Assembly: GCA_950106755.1 (NCBI GenBank)
Contig: OX467084.1
Coordinates: 6,262,001-6,326,000, forward strand
Reading direction: 5' to 3'
DNA from: Climacium dendroides
Taxonomy: Eukaryota > Streptophyta > Bryopsida > Hypnales > Climaciaceae
DNA length: 64,000 bases
Shown: positions 11,373 through 23,300 of the stretch, piece after piece
How the letters are laid out: each line of letters opens with the position of its first letter
Position numbering within the stretch: the stretch's first letter is position 1
Translations under genes and position numbers: made by a program
The notes under the pieces: model-generated
The model's database searches: none
Told to the model about the DNA's origin: nothing
Seen by the model: the letters and a program-made list of their open reading frames with translations, nothing else

Positions 11373-11595
11373 ATTGTCTTGCCGGGGTGGGCAAACGAAA
11401 AAAGAGGAGTTGAAGTTTCACTAATACTAGTGGACAACCTCATTGGTGGAAACCAATGAATCTAATACATGTGAATTTTTTTTATTGTTTCCCTCACCAC
11501 CCACCGGGTCCACATGAAAAGTACAATGCCTATTTTTCTATGTAACACATGGTGTGCAATTCCCCCGATGACCGATACATGCAAGGAGGTCCTAA
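11373..11595 (+). repeat. Dispersed repeat, copy 1 of 2
   Basis: About 220 bases matching 13806-14040 in direct orientation (shared blocks TTGTCTT, GGACAACC, ATTGGTGGA, AATCTAATA, GTCCACAT, CCAATACATG and CCGATACATG). It includes a stretch resembling an ACCCACC purine/pyrimidine run. Too short to classify. Confidence 0.6.
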
Positions 11596-13805
11596 GGACA
11601 GGCTTCCATGTGAAATCAAGGGCCAATGGAGCCTGCCGATCATTCATGAAATGAGTGTTCTTGAAAACCGGGGACGCCCATTTCAGCAATGTTCGACAAG
11701 CTCCACCGGCCTTCGACTCCACATGGAAGCCCGGGCGCTCTTAGCATGCCTAGAATTTTGAGGAGCTGAGTTTTGACTGATTGAAGGGGTGTGATTTGTG
11801 TGAGGGTCTGCACCGACATGCCAATGCGGTGGAAGCATGGGTGTGACGTCCACATTATCAAAAGCTTCCAAAGTTTTATTATTATTAGTTTTGTGAGTTG
11901 GTGTTGGCCGTATCCAGGGCGAAGAATCTGATCGCAGCGGCTTGGGCAGTGGCTTGGCCAGCGCTCTGAATCAATCCAATCCGCTGAAGTTCAAGTTCTC
12001 AGTTGCTTATTTTAGCCCTCCAACAGTGCCCCTGGCGACAAAAACCTTCCGTCAGTTGTCCTCATGCAGTTCTTGCATGCCTGTGGCGTGGGGATAGTTT
12101 TCTGAGCTTTTACTGAGATTTGGCACAGATTTCTCTGAGATTTCTCTAATGGAAGGCAAGGCTGGGATGGGGCGATGCACGAGCCGGCGGGACGGGCTGA
12201 ACGGACACCCCACACCCCTCGCTCGTCATCCGCAGCGAGGGCTGGGTGCATGTAAAAAATCAACACCCCCTATTTTGTGCTTGACTAATTTATCTTCTAC
12301 ACCTTTCTCAGCTAATTCGGGGCTTTTGGGTACAAATATGAATTCAAAATTTGCAATTCTTTTTTAATGTGTGGCAAATAAAAAATTTCAGTGTTTTTCC
12401 TAGGGGACAAGAGAAGGGGGTGAATAAACAATGTTATGTTAGCTACACTCCATTCTAGCACTTAAGTTGTCGCAATAGATAAAAGCATTCCCATGCAAAG
12501 AACATAACAATAAAAATTAAAATATTTAAATAATCCTTAGCAACTTTGTTTATCACCCTAATATTTTCCTAAATTAAAATATGTCATGTCATGGGGTTTT
12601 GGCATCCATTTTGCAAGAGAGGTCAAGATCTCCATCCATCTTATGAAACTGATGACTTGTCCAAGCAGTGAAGCAGGCTTACAAAATTGCCCCATTGGAC
12701 TTGCAAAATGGATGACTTACTTGGTGGATTGATTTGCAAATTGAAGTAGGCTTGCAAATGGAGTCAGTTTATAAGCTGGAACTTTGCTTGGAAAACAATA
12801 AAGGACAAAACAAAGGTGTATTGCCAGTAGTTTCTATGTACCAAGTTTTTTCACCTCCTTGCAATGTCTTTCACCTCCCACATGTGTTTTCACTTTGCGA
12901 TGGTGCTCAATGTCATTCCTTGCCTTAGATTTCCTATAATGTCTAGTATCTTTGCCAATTTCATAGCATCGTTGTCAATTTTTCTTAAAGGCAAACCAAT
13001 GATTCTTAGAGTTAATGATTATTTTGTGTTGTCCATATGATTGATTTCCATAAGGTTTAAGGAATTAGATATGTAGGGTTTTTAATTAGGGTACAGATAC
13101 TATTGTTAAAACATGAGTGCGTTAAGTTGAAATGTTTCTAATTTCAACTAATTTGAAATGTTTTCGATGGCATCAATTGGATTCTCCTCCTTGCACTTGG
13201 AATTTGAGCGGACTCATGTTTTGGGGGAGTTTTCTTGATTTTTTTAGCATGTGCCCTAATTGATGGATTTAATTTAAAACATGATCATAATCTCTTCATG
13301 TTACCTGAATTTACTTTGATATAACTTTTGTCAAATATGTCTTGAAGTCCATTTTGTCTTTGGCATAGTAGAGTTGTCTCATTGTCTTATTGAATCAATT
13401 TTAGGTCTTGATTTAGAAACTGTGGTTTGTTTTTATTCCACTGATTTTGCAATTTTGCAATTAAAGTAGAGCTCAAGAATGGAGATTTAGTTGATTATGT
13501 ATGGAATCTTTTGGAGAGGAGACAAGGTCTAACCAAAAGTAATTAGCAATCATGTGACTTAGAATTGTAGTAAATGATTTATTGCAGTTGTTTAGAGCTT
13601 TTCACCTTCAAAGTGGCCTCATAATAGGTTATAGATGAGGCAATCTACTTTCCCAAAGCCTAGAAAGTGGATGCCCTCTATTTTGCAAGCCCAATCACCA
13701 CTTGGTTTTGCAAGCTGGGTAGTGATGCTGTATGGGTGGGCTTATATGCAAGCCGAGTGGATAGCTTGGCAACTACAATCCAAATTATAGACAAGATATG
13801 CTCTA
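11596..13805. other. Mixed GC-rich and AT-rich intergenic DNA
   Basis: Positions 11880-12270 are GC-rich, with a short hairpin around CCTCGCTCGTCATCCGCAGC, and are open in more than one frame, but no Met-initiated protein of convincing composition appears. From 12300 on the sequence is AT-rich with no recognised gene. Around 12600-12780 short phrases such as TTGCAAATGGA and GGACTTGCAAAATGGATGAC recur irregularly. Confidence 0.45.
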
Positions 13806-14040
13806 CCAGTTGTCTTACTAAAGTAGGCAAGTGGAAAACCTGAGATTGAAGCTTCATCAACATCAGAGGACAACCCTATTGGTGGAGACTAGTCAATCTT
13901 GAGGGAATCTAATATGTGTACAATTCTTATTGTATCCCTTCCCACCTACCAAGTCCACATAAAAGTGCAATTTCTATTTGCACATATAGCACCTCCTATG
14001 AATTTTTTCCACACACCAATACATGTAAAGAGTTTCTAAG
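13806..14040 (+). repeat. Dispersed repeat, copy 2 of 2
   Basis: Direct counterpart of 11373-11595, diverged at roughly a quarter to a third of sites by eye, with matching order of conserved blocks. The two copies lie about 2.4 kb apart. Confidence 0.6.
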
Positions 14041-14692
14041 AGCATGTTTCTATTAGGGGCCGAAAGCTTTTGGAATTAGAAAAGGGCTAGCAAGAGTATG
14101 GATGCTCCAAGTGGGTATGGACAACTCAACTTGTTTCTATTGGAAAAATATTTGAGTAGCATAGCTCCTTGGAAATTAGCACATCTATTTGGAAAGTAAT
14201 TAGATGTATGCCTTCTTCTTGTTTTGAATCCCCTCCAATTATATGTCCAAGGCTCCAACTCTATATGGGAGAAATTTAAGGGTTGGAGGTTGGAGAGGGT
14301 ATTGGAGACTTGGTTGAAGGTCCACCCACAATAGAAAGAAGATGATGGATCCAATCATAGAGCTTCAAATGCATAATAGAAACATGTTGTAAGATAGTCA
14401 AGTCTATTATAATACAAACTAGTAATCTAAATATATTGGAGCCAACCCCAAGAAGGGCACATTTTTTAGAGGTGTGTACATGTTTCACCTATCAAATCCA
14501 AGTGGAATTATAATTTTTTAATTAATAATATAAATTTTACAAATTTGTGAAGTGGTTTGCTTTGAATTTACAAAATTGCTCATATGGAATGGAGTTGTGA
14601 ACATCCTATGAACAACCCATACCCGCTCTCTCATATATACAATGGTACCTAAGTACATGTTCATCATTAAATAATTGACACATTATTCTTTA

Positions 14693-14864
14693 CACTAGTA
14701 GAAAACGCAGAAATTTCAATAGAATTCTGTTGTTTCGGTGACGTTGTTTTGGTCACTAAACAACAGATTTCTGCTGAAATTAACAGAAATCAGCAGAAAT
14801 CTGTTGTTCAGTGACCAAAACAACGTCACCGAAACAACAGAAATTTCTGCGTTTTCTACTAGTG
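14693..14864. mobile_element. CACTA-type fold-back MITE
   Basis: A 172-base nearly perfect palindrome. It begins CACTAGTAGAAAACGCAGAA and ends with the reverse complement, closing in CTACTAGTG. Both sides are flanked by TTA (14690-14692 and 14865-14867), the 3-base target duplication expected of the CACTA (CMC/En-Spm) superfamily. There is no coding content, so it is non-autonomous. The near-identity of the arms suggests fairly recent formation or insertion. Confidence 0.85.
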
Positions 14865-14867
14865 TTA

Positions 14868-17432
14868 TTGGCATTAATGCACTAATTTCATCAAAAAATG
14901 AACAAATTTGGATGATTTTTCAATGGAATTAGGACCCAAAATAGGATGATAGCTTAGGCAACAAACAAAAATGGGATAGTCAACCTTATGTATGTTGCAT
15001 TAGGGGGAGTCACAATAGCTTTGAGAGCAAATGTGATTGTGAATTCCCATTTTGTCATTTAGGACTCATTATTTTTTTGTTTTCTTTTTTGCAAAATTAA
15101 ATATATAATATTGCACAAAAAATCAAATACACAAAAAGAAAAAAAAGAGTGTAAAACCAAAATAGGTATGTTATGTGCCAATATAGTATTTGGTCATATT
15201 TATAGTGTTTTTATCCAAGTAGAACCAAGTTTTTGCTTGTAAATAGGTTAGAAACTATGAATTAGTACAAATTATAAATATTAAGTAGAAATGCCCAAAA
15301 TGGCCTAAATCTTCTATTATATGATAAAACCAAGCCAAATTGGTCCAAGAGAACCCTGGTGAGAGTCCTAAGCCAAGTTCCAAGGATAAGTTTCAGTTTC
15401 CCAAATCAATCGAATTTCAAATTTAGTAGAAACTTCAATTATTAGATTTCAAGTGGAAGAAATTTATGATGGACTAGTGGAGGGTATCTATTCCCTAAGG
15501 ATGGTGTTTTAGATTTAAAATCACATTGAAAACTGTACGCCAAAATTATTTTGTCAAGATTCCTTTCCATGTCAAAAATTTCCTATTTATTGAAAATTAA
15601 AGGAGGTAGCATGATTTTATTCTCTTTTGAAAATTGTGCAAAATAAGAAATGAGATTTCACTTTTGTTGTGGAATTCCATGAGAGATTCCACAAAAAGTT
15701 CCAGAATTTTTTAATAGTTAAAAGATCCTCTTCCAAATAGTCAACCGCCAAAATTCTTAATGGGAAATTCGTAGAAATCATCTAGGGTGGAGTAAAATCT
15801 CACTAAAAATTGTCATAAATTTTTCATGTTAATAAAATGTTCTAACAAACTTCAAGACATTTCCATAGCAAGAAGTACCCAAAGTAGCAAGATTCTCCTA
15901 AGATCAGCAAATTTAAAGAATTTTAGCAAAATTGACTAGCGTTTTGGGAGCATACAAAATTCGAATGAGGTTAAAGTTAGCCCTTTTTCCCCCCTTATAT
16001 CCACTAAATAGTTCAATCTAATTATTTTTTTACAGAAAATAAAACTTCAAAAGTTGGACTTTGAACCCTTTTCGGTGTTAAGGTGTTGCTAGGTTTTGAT
16101 GAGATTTTGAAGATGGAAAAAAGGGACAGAGGATTAGCATGGAATAAAAAATGGTTTTCTAAAGCCAATGGCGCAATCCATTTGTGATTTGAAGTCTTTT
16201 CCAAAAGTTTTAGTTTTAGTTTAGCGTAGAAAGTTAAAAATAGAAAATTAGGATGAAAATCCTAATTAATAAGTTTATCACTTGAAAATGAGAAGAGGTG
16301 GATGCCCTTGGCGGAGTATATAAGGGCACCCCTTCTCCTCTCAAAACACCCTTTGTAGCCAATTAGCCATTATTTTGGCACTTTGACATATTGGTCCATT
16401 TAATTGGATTTTTTGTCCATTTTTGAGCCCGAGTTACAAACTTGTGTATTTGGATCCTTTCAAGCTTCCATTGTTCCTATATTCACAAGCTTTGAAGGAA
16501 TTGAGGCCCCTTCAAATTTTGCTAACTCATTGTGGGTCTTGCTTGAAGTTTGTACTAATTTGTTGGAGTATTGGTGCAAATTTTCGTTGAGTTTGTTGAG
16601 TTGAGACTTGTTTGATTTGATTGTACTAATCCTAAAATAACCCCCTTCTATACCTTGGCGATGCCATTGTTGAGGGCTTTTAGTGCAAATTTTTATTGAA
16701 TTCTTATATTAATTAAATGTTCTACTAATTCATGTTGTATATTTAAGTTTTTTTTTGTCTTAACCATTTGTACTAACTTGTTTGTACCATCATGTGATGT
16801 TGTAACTAACCTTGTCTAAATTGTTGTACAATTTTCCCTTGATTTGTCCACCATGGTGGAATTTTAATTATAGGTGTTTTTTTATAATTTTTATAATATA
16901 GAAGATAGTCAAAACATGGCAGAGCTTTGACTATAGACATTTTTGACAATTTTTAGAATTTAGAAGTTAAGCAAAACATGACAAAGCTTTGACTATAGAT
17001 GCTCTAAAGAAAGTTCCAAAGATTAATTGAAGTTGTGATTTTCAGTAGTATTGCACCAAGTTTAATTTCCAAAAGTTATTTGGAAAAGGGCCAAGTTTAA
17101 TCTCCAAAATTAGTATTCCCAAGTGTCAATTTAATCTCCCAAAATGAGTATCTCAAAATGTCAAATTAGCCCTCCAAAATTATTGTAAATTTCTATATTA
17201 GCTTCCCCTAAACTAGTGTTTGAATTTTCCAAATTAGTCACTAGAGTAGTGATCAAAAATTCAGTAAAGAAGCCTCTAAAAGGCCCCTAAAACCCCAATT
17301 AGCATTCAAAGCCAATGAACTAGCTTGAATTTCAATACAGAGGTTCATTAGGGGTCTGGCCAATAACTAGTTGTCACGTCACCAACGAGAAGGCACTATG
17401 TGGTAGGGGATTAACTGGTCAAATATGAATCA
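14868..17432. other. AT-rich DNA, possible old LTR
   Basis: No gene is supported. Around 16314 a strong TATA element (GAGTATATAAGGGCACCCC) follows AT-rich sequence and precedes a C- and T-rich leader, an arrangement typical of LTR retrotransposon promoters. No second LTR, primer-binding site or pol frame is visible nearby. From 17030 to 17230 the phrases TTAATCTCC and CCAAAATTAGTATTCCCAA recur. Confidence 0.35.
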
Positions 17433-17659
17433 TTAACCCTTAAATGTTGGGCTGGTGCCCGTGGAAATCAGCCCTTTGGAAACCGTGTGACATCATCTAG
17501 TTTAAAAAAATAAAAAATAATCATTAGGAGTCAAACTACTGTAGACGATTTTTCTTTTCCACCCCTAATTCCAAGGATGAATAGTTGCATTTCTCTCCTA
17601 CACAGGAGAATTCTTTGTCATCCATTGGGCGCAAAACGTCCACTCAAGGTTGAGGGCCA
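17433..17659. mobile_element. Short TTAA-type element, copy 1
   Basis: Starts TTAACCCTTAAATG and ends GGTTGAGGG with a mutated target (CCAA in place of TTAA). The interior matches 57639-57871: GTGTGA, then GACTACTGTAGACGA-like, then CCAAGGATGAATAGTT, then AATTCTTTGTCATCCAT. About 227 bases, non-coding. Confidence 0.6.
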
Positions 17660-17761
17660 AATATGGTTCAAATGCGATCCAAGTACAGTTGGATACGGGT
17701 TATAATTGGTTTGATATGGTCAAATGGCCAACTACGGGTTGCATACAAACTTGTACGTACT

Positions 17762-17877
17762 AGAGAAGTTTCCACATATGATGGATTCTACAGTGTGGTG
17801 AGGCCACTGGCCGAGCTTGAAGCATGAGCCACTGGTTGAACCACACTACAAAATCCGTCATATGCAGAAGCTTCTCT
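17762..17877. ncRNA. Imperfect long hairpin (miRNA-like or fold-back MITE)
   Basis: The left arm begins AGAGAAGTTTCCACATATGA and the right arm ends with the matching inverse (TCATATGCAGAAGCTTCTCT). Pairing runs for about 55 bases per arm with scattered single mismatches, through GTGTGGT and CCACTGG to a short loop near GCTTGAAGC. Size and mismatch pattern suit a plant microRNA precursor, but young fold-back elements look the same. No promoter is evident. Confidence 0.35.
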
Positions 17878-19915
17878 GGCATTAAAAGCCTGGAGGTATG
17901 AGAATGCTATACAAGAATACGGTATACCAAATATGGGTGCAAAATCACCAGAAAGAAAGACTCGAATAGTTGCAGAATCGGACCTCCACACTTTTAACGG
18001 GTCAAATATGGATTGTATATCTATTGATATGGTCCCTGTACAAGACATGGCTTGATTGTTTGGCTATCCAATTAGCTTGATTGTTGGCTTGCATAACTAA
18101 TTTCTAAAATTGATTACATTTTTTGTTTTTTCAATTGTAAACCAATTGCAACAAGTTGTATAAAAGTTGGTAGATGTTCCAAATATTAGAGTAGAATTAA
18201 CATTGAAGAAGATAGAAGATAAGTAGAGAAAAATATCAAAATATTGACAAAATTGCCATAAGCTAGGATTTGTCAAAGAAATGCAAATAAAAATTAGAAG
18301 GTAGAAGGAAATTAGGGAAGGAAAGCTTTCAAACTCTATAGCCAAAAAACATTACAAAAAAATACAAAGTAGTGTAGAAACAAATGTTGATAAAATTAGA
18401 CAAAGGGAAGTCTAAGTTGGAAGTGATGGTGCAATTGAGGAAGGAAGAGAATAGTATAGAGATTTGAAGTTGGAAGTTTAGCCAAAGATTGGATTAGGAG
18501 GAAATCTCAAGAATGCAAGCTAGCCATTAGGATTGTACATTAGAAAATAATTGAAGGAAGGGAGCAAGTACCTAAACATATCAATTATCCTCTCGGAATT
18601 GGAGCAAAATTCTATTCCATAGAATATCAATAATAGAATAGATTAATAGTTAAAGAAAAAAAAGAGAATGAAATAATGAAAAGAAGTAGTTGGAAGTTCA
18701 ACTTCCAAACTTGTATTAATTTCACAACTTTAAGCAGTGAGCAAAAATACAACAAAAGACCAAACATGGCAAGTGAAGAGGAGTTTAAAGGCATATCCAA
18801 CCACCTCATAGATGAGGTCCAATCTGAGGCAAGTTATTAATTACTCTATTTTTTCTTTAATTTTCTTGATTTTTTGTTTAAACTCTTAGTTGAATTACAA
18901 GTCTAAGTTAGAGTATTAAGATTAGGTTTAGAGTTTTTTAAAAACATATGACACCTAGAAAATAGACATAAAATGAACAAGATATAAGTGGATGAAGTTT
19001 AGGAGGTAGAATGGATGAAACCTAGAAAAGTTCACCCCAAAAGAACAAGAAGTAAAAATTAGGAAGTAAAAATCAATTAGACTCTAAATGTAAAGTTAAA
19101 AGTTTGGGTGAAGTTTTAAGTTGATAGTAAATAGTGGATGAAGTTTGAAGTACCAATTAGCGGTCAAATTTCATCCATCAATAAATTTTATTAGGATAGG
19201 TAAAATTAATCTCTTCAGGGAAATGAAATAAAATATCTAAAAGTAGTAAACTTCTAGAAGTAACATTGAGATATAGAATCAAGAAACAACTAGACTGTGG
19301 ACTTTAAAGGCCAATTAAGAAAATAAATTAGAAGTGGAAACTTGTAGGAGAAGTCTAGAGGACTCCAACCATAGTTTAAAAGTTATGAAAGACTTAAAAC
19401 TCTACAAGTTATAGAAGGATGAAGCGTAGGTTAAGAAATGGATGAAGGTAGTTGAAAATTGTTAATTCAGGTCAAACCTTGAACCTTAGTTAGAAGATAC
19501 TTAATGAGAGCCAAAATCTCAAGATCAATTGAAATTAGGAAGGTTTTAAAAAGAGTGGATGAAGTTTAATTAGCCATTTCAATAAATAAACTTTATCCGG
19601 CCATAACTTCTTGTAGGAGTGTCCAAATTTCTTGAGTTTTATGTTTTTGGAAATGGCATGATCCTAAATTCAACTTAGGGTTGCTAAATTTAGTTTATAA
19701 CTACTTTAATTAAAAAAATCACAGTGGTCTAATTAGTTCGGTTGTTTTAAGCTACTATTTGCAATTAGGTTAGACTTTGTTGGTTGTTTTGCAAGTTTAT
19801 GACATTTAGATACTTAGAAAAGATCCATTGCTTGAAAGGCACAATGGATAATGCCTAAGAACCCATTTAGCACAAAAAACATAAATGAAATAAGAACATG
19901 GTTGTGCTTGTGTAT
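17878..19915. other. AT-rich intergenic DNA
   Basis: No gene is supported. A Met-initiated 86-codon frame on the minus strand (18048-17788) overlaps the hairpin and ends in low-complexity Ala/Ser codons, so it is probably chance. The rest is A-rich sequence with short open frames only. Confidence 0.4.
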
Positions 19916-20314
19916 TTATTTACCCAAAAGTGGGTAAATAAACGCTCTTAGTGATCCATTCTCAAGAACTACATATTTGTGATTTACCAAGTTGGGAGAA
20001 CATATAATTGAGGATTTGGGCAAGAAGAAAGTATCAACAAGTTTAAGGAATTTGATGATGTAGTTGTCAAAAATAGGGTCATATATCACATTCAACAAGT
20101 AAAAAGAGGACAATATTTAATCCTATTATCCATAGTGAATTTCTAACAAATAGAGGTAGAAATGTAGCATTTCACCATCAATCCTTAGAACAAACCATCT
20201 CAACCCTGAAAGCCCCGCTGTCCAATCATAGGACAAAATGTATTTTAGGTGGGCTCCTACAATCCCAATATTCATCATGATTTTCCAAAACTTTTTATGA
20301 AAACAGAACAACAC
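19916..20314 (-). pseudogene. Decayed reading frame of unknown family
   Basis: On the minus strand one frame stays readable for about 400 bases if a cluster of three stops near 20117-20128 is passed over. The stretches include DWTAGLSGLRWFVLRIDGEM before the stops and IKFLKLVDTFFLPKSSII after them. The composition is protein-like and the frame is shared on both sides, so this is probably a dead coding sequence, perhaps transposon-derived. I do not recognise it. Confidence 0.4.
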
Positions 20315-23300
20315 ATTACTTTTTGGAAAATATAATGTATGTGTTTGTCAATTTTTTGAAGTTCAATGGTTGATGTTATCTTAATATCTTTTGAAACATC
20401 TTCAATAAAAATTCCATTATTCCTTTTGTTTAGATTCTATTCTAAATTTATGCCCACTCCCACCTTGTACAAGACTTCTTTTTCTAAATAAATTTTCCAA
20501 TATTTATTACATTGAAATTTTGAAGATCCAAAAACACAAGAAGTATGTCAACTTATTACTCTACAAGTTCCTACTACTTACAAAATATTGAGATTTGTTT
20601 CATCCTATTAAAAATTTTCTTTTAAATTTTTTGAAGAAGGCACATTGTCCTTTTAGACCTTGAAGGGCTAAGAGGATTTATAGTCTCACAAACTAGTTTG
20701 CCGCGGTGCCAAAAAATATATGTTTTCTTCACTTTACATGCATTTATCTTGCGATCTATGTGATCAAATTTCTAAAATTGCTTCTACACATTTTAGTATT
20801 AGTCTATTGTAAGATCCTACAATTAGATATGCAAAAATATCATTTAAATTTATTTAGCTCTTTGCAAATTAAAAATGATAATTTTTGAGTTCTTTTAAAT
20901 GAAGAAAGGCTTTGGGACTTTAGGGGTTATTGTGTGTCACTTGTATATTCAATGTTTTTAGTTTTCTAGTTCGGTCAAACAATGACATACAATAGATAAA
21001 ATGCATTTGGGGTGCACAAGAGAAAATAATATGAAGTAACAAAAATAAATTAAAAAGTTTATAAGCACTTCAATCCACTTCTAGGATAAAGTCAAAATAA
21101 TGTTAAATTATTCAAAAGTCAAAAGTAATAAGTGAACTATAAATCATTAGTGATTCACTTTTTTTTATATTATACCTTATACTTAATTACAAAATAATTA
21201 ATTTGATTAGAATTTAGCATCATATATATGCTCAACCGTTCATAAGATGGATGATGGATGTTTTGAAAAGTGCATTTTGTCTAATAAATATTCATTGAAG
21301 AAGCTTCTAAATCAAGGAAAATCATGTAATGAATTAATGGAAGGAAAAAAAGAATATTCTACATAAATGTATTGACTTTTTGGAAGACTGATTGAATTTT
21401 CATCCATATTTTACATTCAACATTCATATCATTTGATGTGCATAGCTTCATCAATCCAATGGAGATTGCTTTCTACACTCTCCAAAATAAATGAAATAAA
21501 TTTTTTATTATTAATCTCTTTGGAATTTAATAAACAATACTTTAGTACTCATTTATAAATGCCTGTGTGTAATAGCATGAATGGATGTTAATGTCCCATT
21601 CACCATTCTTGTTTGGGATTTAGAAAGTAGGTCATTTCTTTACTTCACTTATGCAATTCATTATACCTTAGATTAATCTCAAGTCTCAAAAAAAAACAAA
21701 AACTGCTATCATTTATAATAATTTGTATGTGAGAACATTTTATGGAAAAAAAAAGATTATCTTATATGAGAAAAATTTTAATATGGAAATTTTAATATTG
21801 ATATGTAAAGAAGCATTTTTAATCTTGAACACAAATTTTTTACACAAAGTCAAAATACATTGATTTGTCCTATTAGTGAGGAAGCAAAATTAGTCCCACC
21901 TAAAACAAAAGTCACTAAAAAACTTCATTTCTATAGGAATTAGTATAATATATTAATGTTTTAACCTACTCTAATTTAGGTATTTTAGAAGTAGTTTGAC
22001 TTTGATAGCTTAGTCATATATTGTAACATCATTTAATGTATCATACTACTTCTATATCAAAATAAATCCAAGGTTTCTAATAGAAAACTATGGAAGTACC
22101 ATGAATGTTATTTTAGACAAAGGAAAAAATTGCTATGCCTCTTGGCACATCCAATTGGTTGATTCACAATAGTAAACCGAACAACTTACTCAAAATTCTA
22201 GAGAACTTTGGTGGGCAAGTCTAAGTAGAACCATTCAAGGGTCCATCCTTTTTTGGAACTTAGGAGTTAAGAATTTGCTCATCTAGGGTCCCATAACAAG
22301 CCCTACAAGCCTATACAAGTGCCTCCAAAATACAAGATTATTAACTTTGGAAATTTTTTCTTCCAATGATCCCAAGAAAGGAGCATTTTCTCAACCTTGT
22401 GGATTCAAGAGCTCATCCAATTTGGATTTGTTAGAGGTTAAAGGGCCCTTCTAGAGTTGGATTAAGAATATTATGGACATGGTGGGTCTATTTTTAAATT
22501 GAAATATTCAATACAAATGATGGAAGCGCCTCACTTCCCTTTAGAGACAAAGGACTTCCCGTCAAACATGAACATGTTATGATTATGAAGGAAATCTTTA
22601 GAGCTCTCCTAGATAATAATTTTCCTCCTTCCACAAGAAAGAACCAAAGTTTTTTACTCCTAAAAGGACAACAAGCTCCTATAAAGCTTTTTGAAGGCTT
22701 GGGTAGGTTCATACATAGGCATTTTTTTAATTTTATGAAAATAAAAGTTTTTTCACACATTCTCACAACGATATAAGTCAATAGTGTGTGGTTGAAAATA
22801 AATATTTCCAATTTTCACTCATTGCACTAAAAATGACAATTTTAGAACAACTTTAGAACCATTAGTTCAAATTCTATTTTTCATTAGATTTTTCTCTATT
22901 GTTTACTTGATTTAGCAAAAGAAAGATTTGTATTGACCATTGGGATTTTTATTCTTTCAAAAAAATGATCTCTCAAGAAAAAGTTGAAATCTTCCACATA
23001 TAGTATTTTTGGGGACTTTCTCAATTGATAGAATGTTGGTAGTCTAAGATTAAACCTTAAGACTACCAACTTTTCACAATCATTTTAGAACTAATGACCA
23101 AATATGACTTTAAAATTGCTACAATGCTTGGTTTTTCACTTAGAGTCTTCTAAAAATAGTTTAGAATCTACGGCAACATCAAAACAATATTGTTCATTTG
23201 TTGGACTTACAACAAATGTAACATTCCAATAGAGTTTACAACCCCTTACTACCTACAATGAACAATTTCTCAAATGCACCTGTCCATGAAGTAGTTTTCA

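Noticed and set aside
17788..18048. 86-codon minus-strand frame
   Set aside because: Overlaps the hairpin, has a low-complexity end, and no recognisable domain.
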